Below are positions 59,454-64,000 of a DNA stretch of 64,000 nucleotides, piece by piece (the first letter of the stretch is position 1; each line of letters opens with the position of its first letter). Source of the stretch: an uncultured Eubacteriales bacterium. Lineage in GTDB: Bacteria > Bacillota > Clostridia > Peptostreptococcales > Anaerovoracaceae. The notes below the pieces were generated by a model. That model worked only from the letters and a program-made list of their open reading frames with translations. It ran no database searches and was not told the origin of the DNA. The translations under genes were made by a program, and so were the position numbers. The stretch lies in assembly GCA_902776285.1 (NCBI GenBank), contig CACYPK010000006.1, positions 53,210-117,209 of the forward strand, read 5' to 3'.

Positions 59454-60212
59454 TTAAAACTCCATTGTCACTGACACAGGACAGTGATCGCTGCCGTAGA
59501 TGTCCGTAAGTATCTCAGCTTCCTTCAGGCGGTCTCTGAGACGGTCTGAAATGATGAAATAGTCTATGCGCCACCCGGCGTTCCTCTCCCTGGCCTTCAT
59601 GCGGTACGACCACCAGGAATACGTAACGGTCTCCGGGTACAGATAGCGGAATGTGTCGGTGAATCCCGCTCCGAGAAGATCTGTCATTTTGCCGCGCTCT
59701 TCGTCGGAGAAGCCGGCATTGCCTCTGTTTGGGCCCGGATTCTTAAGATCTATCTCATTGTGGGCAACGTTCAGATCGCCGCAGTAAATGACCGGCTTCC
59801 TTTTGTCGAGCGCGGCCATGTACTCCCTTATGGCGTCCTCGAATTCGCACCTGTATCCTATACGTGCCAGCCCGTCCTGAGCATTCGGCACATAGCAGCA
59901 GATCAGGTAAAACTCAGGATACTCAAGTGTGATCACCCTTCCCTCGTCATCGTGCTCGCCGTTGATGCCGTACGCGACAGAGAGCGGCTCTCTGAGCGAC
60001 TTCTTCGCGAATATCGCTGTGCCGGAATATCCTTTCTTCACAGCGCAATTGTAGTATTCAAAGTATCCTTCCGGATGGAAGTCCGCCTGCCCCTCCTGCA
60101 TCTTTGTTTCCTGCAGGCAGAAGAAGTCGGCGTCCAGATCCGCGAATATCTCTTCGAATCCCTTTTTCAGCACGGCCCTGAAGCCGTTTACGTTCCAGCT
60201 GACAAATCTCAT
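59454..60212 (-). CDS. xth: Exodeoxyribonuclease III / AP endonuclease
   Basis: 252 residues of the exonuclease-endonuclease-phosphatase fold: SWNVNGFRA, LQETKMQEGQ (Mg-binding Glu), CGDLNVAHNEIDLKNP, FRYLYPETVTYSWWSYR and the catalytic end GSDHCPVSV. It cuts at abasic sites in DNA repair. It lies 9 bases after the GH25 gene and is followed at once by the small gene. Confidence 0.94.
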   Translation of the reverse strand: MRFVSWNVNGFRAVLKKGFEEIFADLDADFFCLQETKMQEGQADFHPEGYFEYYNCAVKKGYSGTAIFAKKSLREPLSVAYGINGEHDDEGRVITLEYPEFYLICCYVPNAQDGLARIGYRCEFEDAIREYMAALDKRKPVIYCGDLNVAHNEIDLKNPGPNRGNAGFSDEERGKMTDLLGAGFTDTFRYLYPETVTYSWWSYRMKARERNAGWRIDYFIISDRLRDRLKEAEILTDIYGSDHCPVSVTMEF

Positions 60213-60221
60213 GTTTACCTC

Positions 60222-61442
60222 TTACTCTATGGTGAATGCCTTGCTAGTCCAGTCTTTGTACTTGCCTATGCCCTGGACTATCACGTATCCAGTGCCGCTC
60301 GTAGTATTGCGGACGTACGACATTATGTAATCCTTGCCCGGATGAAGCTTCTTATCGCCGTACATCACGACGACCTTAGGCTTGGCCCTGTTGTCCTTGA
60401 GTTTGTAACTCTTGGCGTTCAGAAGTATCTCGCACTCGCCTATCGACACCTGCTCCTTTTTGCCCGCAGCCTTAGTGGCATATACCTTGCCCGGTTCTAT
60501 GTACCAGATATCATGATCGACCGGACCCTCTATGCCGTCGATGGCCGCATCCTCGGCGCACTGCCAGTACAGGTAGTTGCCCTTCACATAACAGGCACCG
60601 TCGTACTGCGCGGCCCAGATAGTCACATCGTTATCAAGGATCGACGAGTCCATGTAGTTTGTGAGCATGTCATAGTTGGCATAGACAGCGGACTCGTATC
60701 CGGCCTCCTCCACTCTCCTGCAGAACGCGAGCACTATATCGTGGTAAAGCGACGCGGCAGGAAGATCGCCTGCATCTATCGCCTGCTGCAGCCTGCCGCC
60801 GTCATAAAGTTCAAAGTCTATGACCAGCGGCATGGATATATCGTAAGGCTCGACCAGATCGAGCAGATAATCAGCCTCTTCGATTGCCTCAGCTTCGTTC
60901 ACGGCCTGAGAGAAGAAGTAGGCTCCCGTCATGATGCCCGCGCGGTTCGCTTTCTTGATGTTTGACTTGAAGTCCTCATCTTCCACGAGTTCTCCGGTCT
61001 CCGCGCGCCTGTAACCGGCCCGTATGAATACGAAATCTGCCTCGCTTGACTTTACCCTTTTCCAGTTTATGTCGTCCTGGAACTCCGACACATCTATGCC
61101 GTGCACCACTACGCTGTTCTGGAAGCGGATCGCGTGAGTCAGCCCCTCATCCGTAAGATGGGTATGCGAAAAACTGGCGAGGTGGATAACAAGTCTCAGC
61201 ACACAAGCCAGAACCAACCACAGGATCAGGATGATAATGACCCATTTCACCTTTTTCAGGCGCTTGCCGCCATTACCTTCTCCGCCGCTTTTCTTTTCTT
61301 CTTTTTCAGTTTTTGCAACGTCATCCTTTACGTCAGTTTCAGCGTCATTTGCGTCGCCATTCACGACATCATTCCTGACGTCATTCTCTGCGCCGTTCAC
61401 GGCGTCCTTTTCTTCGCTGTTTTTTACTTCGTCTTCAGCCAA
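60222..61442 (-). CDS. Membrane-anchored GH25 lysozyme
   Basis: 406 residues from a TTG at 61440-61442 (AGGAG 6 bases upstream, inside the dcyD stop region). Order: a 60-residue very acidic cytoplasmic tail with repeated (N/D)GxxNDxxxD units, a membrane helix (about 66-86), the GH25 domain (about 113-320: HGIDVSEFQDDINW with Asp117, IDFELYDGG with Glu211), then a C-terminal Ig-like domain (about 335-406, LHPGKDYIMSYVRNT). It hydrolyses peptidoglycan outside the membrane. Second gene of the dcyD operon. Confidence 0.88.
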   Translation of the reverse strand: MAEDEVKNSEEKDAVNGAENDVRNDVVNGDANDAETDVKDDVAKTEKEEKKSGGEGNGGKRLKKVKWVIIILILWLVLACVLRLVIHLASFSHTHLTDEGLTHAIRFQNSVVVHGIDVSEFQDDINWKRVKSSEADFVFIRAGYRRAETGELVEDEDFKSNIKKANRAGIMTGAYFFSQAVNEAEAIEEADYLLDLVEPYDISMPLVIDFELYDGGRLQQAIDAGDLPAASLYHDIVLAFCRRVEEAGYESAVYANYDMLTNYMDSSILDNDVTIWAAQYDGACYVKGNYLYWQCAEDAAIDGIEGPVDHDIWYIEPGKVYATKAAGKKEQVSIGECEILLNAKSYKLKDNRAKPKVVVMYGDKKLHPGKDYIMSYVRNTTSGTGYVIVQGIGKYKDWTSKAFTIE

Positions 61443-61451
61443 TTTATTCTC

Positions 61452-62486
61452 CTATTCTTCTATGTGCATGTAAGGCATGAGCTCGCGCTCGAACTCCACC
61501 CTGTGATGCAGCGTGTAGATGCCCGGCAGACCGCCGGTATGCATGAATATGACATTGGAGCCGCGCTCTATCGCGCCGTTTTTCGCGCCGTCAACTATCG
61601 CTTCGAAGGTCTTGCCCGTATAGCACGGATCGATGATGATCGCCTCCTTGCGGGCCAGATAATACATGACGTCCCTGACCTCTTCTACCGCGTTGTTGTA
61701 AGCCCCGTGTATATAAGCCGTCGTGATGTCGAAGTCCCCGTCCGTAATGCCGAAGTCCCTTCCGTAGAATCCGCACACTCTCTTGTAGTAATCGCTGAGA
61801 GACTCACGCAGGGCCTTTTCATTGCCCGCTTCGTCGGCGGCATTCTCTGAATACGGCAGCACGTTGACTCCCCTGACACGTAGCGTCGAGCCGCACTCCT
61901 TAAGTCCGAGCAGCAATCCCATATACGTAGACATGCTGCCGACCGTGACGTAGATCACGGCGTCCTCTATGCCCAGCTCTTTTGCCTGTGCGTCAAGTTC
62001 GAACGCGCACTCAGCGTAGCCGAGGACGCCCAGTTCGTTGGAGCCGCCCATCGGCACATAGTAGACCTTCTCGCCTTCAGACGTATATTTGTCGATCACA
62101 GCCTGTCTGCCTGTCTCCATGTCCTTCACGAAGTGCACATTGCAGCCCAGCATGCCGTCAAGAAGCAGATTAGCGCTTATTTCGCCCGGATACGGGTCAG
62201 ATGTCACTATGGCACTCTTAAGACCGCTTTTGGCCGCCACAGCGGCCGTGAGCCTGCCGTGGTTGGTCTGCGCTCCGCCCTCCGTGATCAGCATCGTAGC
62301 GCCCTTATCCTGCGCGTCCTTAAGGAAGTATTCAAGCTTGCGCAGCTTGTTGCCTCCGGTTGCGAGGTTGGTCAGATCGTCTCTCTTGCAGTATACGTTG
62401 ACGCCCAGATCCTCGGACACATTCTTCAGATGTTCCAGAGGTGTAGGCAGATGCAGTATTTCAACTTTTTCATGTCCGAACAGCAT
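61452..62486 (-). CDS. D-cysteine desulfhydrase-like PLP enzyme (ACC deaminase family)
   Basis: 344 residues; the PLP lysine is Lys47 in TGGNKLRKLEY; opening LPTPLEHLKNVSEDLGVNVYCKRDDLT and EGGAQTNHGRLTAAVAAKSGL match D-cysteine desulfhydrase/ACC deaminase. Probably releases sulfide, pyruvate and ammonia from D-cysteine; the ACC alternative cannot be excluded. AAGGAG lies close to the ATG. First gene of the operon with the GH25 lysozyme and xth. Confidence 0.85.
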   Translation of the reverse strand: MLFGHEKVEILHLPTPLEHLKNVSEDLGVNVYCKRDDLTNLATGGNKLRKLEYFLKDAQDKGATMLITEGGAQTNHGRLTAAVAAKSGLKSAIVTSDPYPGEISANLLLDGMLGCNVHFVKDMETGRQAVIDKYTSEGEKVYYVPMGGSNELGVLGYAECAFELDAQAKELGIEDAVIYVTVGSMSTYMGLLLGLKECGSTLRVRGVNVLPYSENAADEAGNEKALRESLSDYYKRVCGFYGRDFGITDGDFDITTAYIHGAYNNAVEEVRDVMYYLARKEAIIIDPCYTGKTFEAIVDGAKNGAIERGSNVIFMHTGGLPGIYTLHHRVEFERELMPYMHIEE

Positions 62487-62668
62487 GTCTTCTCCTTTTT
62501 GACTGTCAGTCCCTTTCGTTCACCCTTCTCTGTCATCTCATTGTAGCACAACGCGGCGCGTGAGGTCGAAATAAAAACACTCACGTACAAAGGTATGTGC
62601 TAAAATATAGACAAAGGAAGGACAGCCTTCAGCACAAAACAGTGAAATACATATAAAGGAGAATGGCT

Positions 62669-63862
62669 ATGGTAAATGAGAAGTATTACGGCTATGGCAC
62701 AGCGCCTAGCATCATCCGCGAGCTCTTCGCCTACGGACTGGAGCAGGCAAAAAAACTCGGTAGGGACAAAGTCTATGATTATTCTCTGGGCAACCCGAGC
62801 ATACCTGCTCCTAAAAAAGTAAACGAATCCATCAAGAGACTCGTTGATGAAGAAAGTTCCATTCTGCTGCACGGCTACTCGATGGCTCCGGGATTTGAGA
62901 GCACAAGAGAGGCTATCGCGGCAAACCTCAGAAAAAGATTCAACACCAACGCGCAGGCAAGTGAGCTCTTCATGACCTGCGGCTGCGCACCGGCTCTTGT
63001 ATCCGTAGCGTGCGCCCTCACCACAAAGCCTGATGACAATTTCGTTGTCATCGCGCCTTACTTCCCTGAATATAACGTATTCTTCAAGGCCGGCGGCGGC
63101 AAAGTCAGAAGAGTCGATCCAGATATCCCTGATTTCCAGATCAATCTTGAAGCTCTCGAGGAGACCATCAATCACGACACCGTAGCCTTAGTAATAAACT
63201 CCCCTAACAATCCGTCAGGAGTAGTCTATACGAAAGAGACCCTCGAGAAGATCGCTGCCGTACTCAAGAAGAAAGCGCTCAAATACGATCATCCGATCTA
63301 TATCGTCGCTGACGAGCCTTACAGAGAACTCGTATACGGTGACGCTGTCGTAACATTCATCCCTGAAGTCTACGATGATACCATCGTCTGCTACTCATGG
63401 TCCAAGAGCCTTTCGCTCCCGGGCGAGCGTATCGGATACGTGTATGTTCCGGCCACTTGCCACAACCAGCACGGAGTTCTCAGCGCGGTCGCAGGAGCGG
63501 CCAGAGAGATCGGTTCTGTCTGCCCTCCTACCCTCATCCAGAGAGTCGTAGAGGAGTGCGTAGACTGCGAGCCTGACCTCGTGGCATATGACGAGAACAG
63601 AAACGACCTCTACAACGGTCTGACAGCCATGGGTTATGAATGCGCAAAGCCAGACGGAGCGTTCTACCTGTTCATGAAGGCTCCTAACGGGGACGACCTG
63701 GCGTTCAGCGAAGCCGCCAAGCTCGAAGAAAACATCCTCATCGTACCGGGAACCGGATTCGGATGCCCGGGATACCTCAGACTGGCGTACTGCGTATCCA
63801 ATGAGACCATCAAGAACTCGATGCCGGGCTTCAAAAGGCTGATCGAGAAATACGGCAAATAA
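62669..63862 (+). CDS. PLP-dependent class I/II aminotransferase (paralogue 2)
   Basis: 397 residues from the ATG at 62669 (AAAGGAG 7 bases upstream; an ATG at 62663 overlaps that site). YDYSLGNPSIPAPKKV, NSPNNPSGVVYT, VADEPYRELVYGD and PLP lysine in YSWSKSLSLPGERIGY. Full-length homologue of the enzyme at 24680, and like it single and highly coding-biased. Substrate cannot be read; aspartate or alanine-type activity is the usual guess. An extended -10 (TGCTAAAAT) stands upstream, near 62598-62606. Confidence 0.87.
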   Translation: MVNEKYYGYGTAPSIIRELFAYGLEQAKKLGRDKVYDYSLGNPSIPAPKKVNESIKRLVDEESSILLHGYSMAPGFESTREAIAANLRKRFNTNAQASELFMTCGCAPALVSVACALTTKPDDNFVVIAPYFPEYNVFFKAGGGKVRRVDPDIPDFQINLEALEETINHDTVALVINSPNNPSGVVYTKETLEKIAAVLKKKALKYDHPIYIVADEPYRELVYGDAVVTFIPEVYDDTIVCYSWSKSLSLPGERIGYVYVPATCHNQHGVLSAVAGAAREIGSVCPPTLIQRVVEECVDCEPDLVAYDENRNDLYNGLTAMGYECAKPDGAFYLFMKAPNGDDLAFSEAAKLEENILIVPGTGFGCPGYLRLAYCVSNETIKNSMPGFKRLIEKYGK

Positions 63863-63942
63863 TAGATTATCGACAATAAAAGAACCGGCGCGGTTATACG
63901 CTGAACTAGTCAACCGAAAGTAGACAGTTAAAAAAGTCATAC

Positions 63943-63979
63943 AAAGCCCAATTCAGTCTTGTACTGGACTGGGCTTTTG
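63943..63979 (+). terminator. Terminator downstream of the second aminotransferase
   Basis: AAAGCCCA (63943-63950) pairs with TGGGCTTT (63970-63977) with an inner TTCAGT/ACTGGA stem, then TTGT. It lies about 80 bases after the stop codon. Confidence 0.75.
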
Positions 63980-64000
63980 TATTGCAACGCATAAGCCGGC

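Noticed and set aside
63895..63945. Possible IS3-like end near the right window edge
   Set aside because: A stretch around GTAGACAGTT resembles sequences flanking some IS elements, but no transposase or matching repeat is visible before the window ends.

Overview
The window looks like chromosomal DNA of an anaerobic Gram-positive Clostridia-type bacterium (Firmicutes) of roughly 50% G+C. The grounds are strong GGAGG ribosome binding sites, TTG/GTG starts, butyrate kinase, a lysine riboswitch, meso-diaminopimelate dehydrogenase, a selenium-dependent SelD, a YtrA-type GntR regulator, and tRNA-Sec encoded beside selA/selB. A family-level guess (for example the Anaerovoracaceae/Mogibacterium group) is inference only. 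Most genes lie on the minus strand.

1-7.8 kb: selenocysteine operon (selC-selA-selB, selB cut by the window edge), then a minus-strand operon (DUF3574-like gene, larE, udk, a LarC C-terminal-domain protein, purine nucleoside phosphorylase, HD hydrolase, cysE). Divergent from it lies a gene-less, highly structured, promoter- and terminator-bounded RNA locus (about 7420-7782, plus strand) that I could not assign to a known family.

7.8-20.5 kb: the aspartate pathway. Two aspartokinases flank asd; a lysine riboswitch with its own promoter and terminator controls dapA-dapB-ddh-lysA; hom has its own promoter; thrC, an ACT-domain protein and a LysR regulator run divergently. selD follows on the minus strand and is itself a selenoprotein (in-frame UGA), so selA, B, C and D are all present.

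20.5-33 kb: uracil permease, butyrate kinase, an aminotransferase, a DUF1015 protein, a secreted papain-like protein, a Na+/proline symporter, an SDR gene with an internal deletion under a Rex-like operator, and a GntR-ABC transporter operon with a long dyad operator.

33-45.7 kb: an accessory island edged by a shared TTTGTAGTAG repeat in inverted orientation. It carries two tandem paralogous unknown proteins, a type I restriction-modification system (hsdM, frameshifted hsdS, hsdR), an HTH protein, a secreted BspA-type leucine-rich protein, a truncated ISL3-family transposase and a three-repeat unknown protein broken at the IS junction.

45.7-53.8 kb: an operon of an unknown protein, a MATE exporter, an orphan protein resembling the TM1812 (CARF-HEPN) family, a YitT-type membrane protein and a small membrane protein; then a membrane Ser/Thr kinase divergent from an HTH protein and a zinc-ribbon/OB-fold membrane protein.

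53.8-64 kb: housekeeping genes (tRNA-Glu, glpK, hemW, lepA, rpsT, xth), a membrane-anchored GH25 lysozyme, a D-cysteine desulfhydrase-like enzyme and a second aminotransferase.
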